Of a stretch of DNA of 8,605 nucleotides, positions 7,866 to 8,605 are shown in pieces (the first letter of the stretch is position 1; the number at the start of each line of letters is the position of its first letter). Source of the DNA: DASULA01 sp036278435 (GTDB taxonomy: Bacteria; Actinomycetota; Actinomycetes; Mycobacteriales; DASULA01); assembly GCA_036278435.1 (NCBI GenBank), contig DASULA010000029.1, positions 1-8,605 of the forward strand. The letters are read 5' to 3'. Position numbers and translations under genes: made by a program. Under the pieces are notes generated by a model that had not been told where the DNA came from, did no database searches, and worked only from the letters and a program-made list of their open reading frames with translations.

Positions 7866-8605
7866 GTGCGATTCGTCTACGGTGCGGGGCGGGCCGAGCA
7901 GGAGCTGGCGCTCGACATCAGCCGGCCGGACGCCAGCATCGCCAATCTCGCCGCGGCGTTGGGCGCACCCGGCCAGGTGTTGTACGTGGACGGTCGGTGG
8001 ACCGCCCCGGAGTCCGGGCTGGCCGAGTCCGGGCTGGTGATGGGCTCGACGGTCACCTCCACTCCGGCCACAGCCGGACCGGGCCAGCTCTCCGGCGCGG
8101 TGCTGCGGGTGGTCGGCGGGCTGTGCGCCGGCAGGTCGGTCCGGTTACCACTCGGCCGGACCGTGGTCGGGCGCGGCTCGGCCGCCGACGTGGTGCTGGC
8201 CGCCGCGGACGTGTCCCGCACGCACTGCGCGGTGGAGGCCACCGCAGACGGCGGGATCGTGCTGACCGACCTTGCCTCCCGCAACGGCACCGACGTGAAC
8301 GGCTCCCGGCTGACCGGCCCGACCCGGATCGGCCCGGACGACCTGATCTGCCTGGCCGGAGAGGTGCTGGTCAGGATCGTCCCGGCCGATTGGCTCGGCC
8401 CGGTGCGGCACATGAACCCGGTGCGCGAGGCCCGGCCGGGCGGCACCCTCCCGTTCAACCGGGCACCCCGGGTGGCGGTGCCGGACGGGCCGGGCCCGGT
8501 GCCCATCCCGTCCCCACCCGGCGACGCGCACAAGGCACCGTTCAGCCTGGCCGCGATGCTCGGGCCGATCGTGATGGCCGGCGGGATCGTGGCGCTGACC
8601 GGGAG
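7866..8605 (+). CDS. FHA-domain membrane protein, probably FtsK/SpoIIIE (EssC-like), 3' end cut by window
   Basis: 246 residues are visible and the frame is open at the edge. GTG 7866 is the earliest possible start because TAG (7857-7859) lies in frame just before it; GGTAGG (7855-7860) is a moderate ribosome site. Residues 1-65 look like a small beta-grasp/ubiquitin-like fold (LAAALG, LYVDGR). Residues 77-172 are an FHA domain with its phosphothreonine-binding signature: GR (102-103), SRTH (117-120) and SRNGT (138-142). A Pro/Gly-rich linker (190-222) with GGTLPFNRAPR leads into a hydrophobic helix starting at about residue 226. This order, including the TLPFNRAPR-type linker, is that of actinobacterial FHA-FtsK/SpoIIIE ATPases related to type VII secretion motor EssC, which go on to two membrane helices and tandem P-loop domains; these would be outside the window, so that part is inference. 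Leu94 uses TTA. A 15-bp near-tandem duplication (8010-8039) encodes ESGLAESGLV. Confidence 0.8.
   Translation, partial: MRFVYGAGRAEQELALDISRPDASIANLAAALGAPGQVLYVDGRWTAPESGLAESGLVMGSTVTSTPATAGPGQLSGAVLRVVGGLCAGRSVRLPLGRTVVGRGSAADVVLAAADVSRTHCAVEATADGGIVLTDLASRNGTDVNGSRLTGPTRIGPDDLICLAGEVLVRIVPADWLGPVRHMNPVREARPGGTLPFNRAPRVAVPDGPGPVPIPSPPGDAHKAPFSLAAMLGPIVMAGGIVALTG

Overview
The window is high-GC DNA with GTG starts, G/C-ending codons and G-rich ribosome binding sites, which points to an actinomycete (Streptomycetales or Pseudonocardiales; I cannot place it more finely). It holds six genes: two complete P47-fold/encapsulin genes, one complete transporter, one internally deleted P450, and one gene cut by each window edge.

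Left half (1-4720, all minus strand, so read right to left). An EshA-type family 2B encapsulin shell gene (4720-3272) carries an inserted cyclic-nucleotide-binding-like domain and is followed by a strong hairpin. After a 294-bp gap come two paralogous genes for P47-like proteins of the TULIP lipid-binding superfamily. The first (2977-1697) is short. The second (1626 to beyond base 1) has a His-rich tandem-repeat N-terminus and a Pro/Ala/Thr-rich linker in front of the P47 domain. No canonical encapsulin cargo gene (terpene cyclase, polyprenyl transferase, cysteine desulfurase) lies in the window.

Centre (4721-5241) is a 521-bp divergent intergenic region. It holds a perfect 9-bp-arm dyad and a nested palindrome, both candidate operators.

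Right half (5242-8605, plus strand). A 12-TM MFS transporter with a ~95-residue loop before its last helix is followed by a CYP199-like cytochrome P450 that has lost about 200 central residues in frame. Next come a spacer with four 11-bp direct repeats and the 5' part of an FHA-domain membrane protein, probably of the FtsK/SpoIIIE (EssC-like) kind.

The most interesting possibility is that the encapsulin and P47 pair form a system: a protein nanocompartment beside hydrophobic-ligand-binding TULIP proteins, one with a long low-complexity N-terminus of the kind that targets cargo into family 2 encapsulins. This is inference; the hairpin between them argues for separate transcripts. Four of the six genes carry the rare TTA leucine codon, which may tie several of them to bldA-type developmental control.
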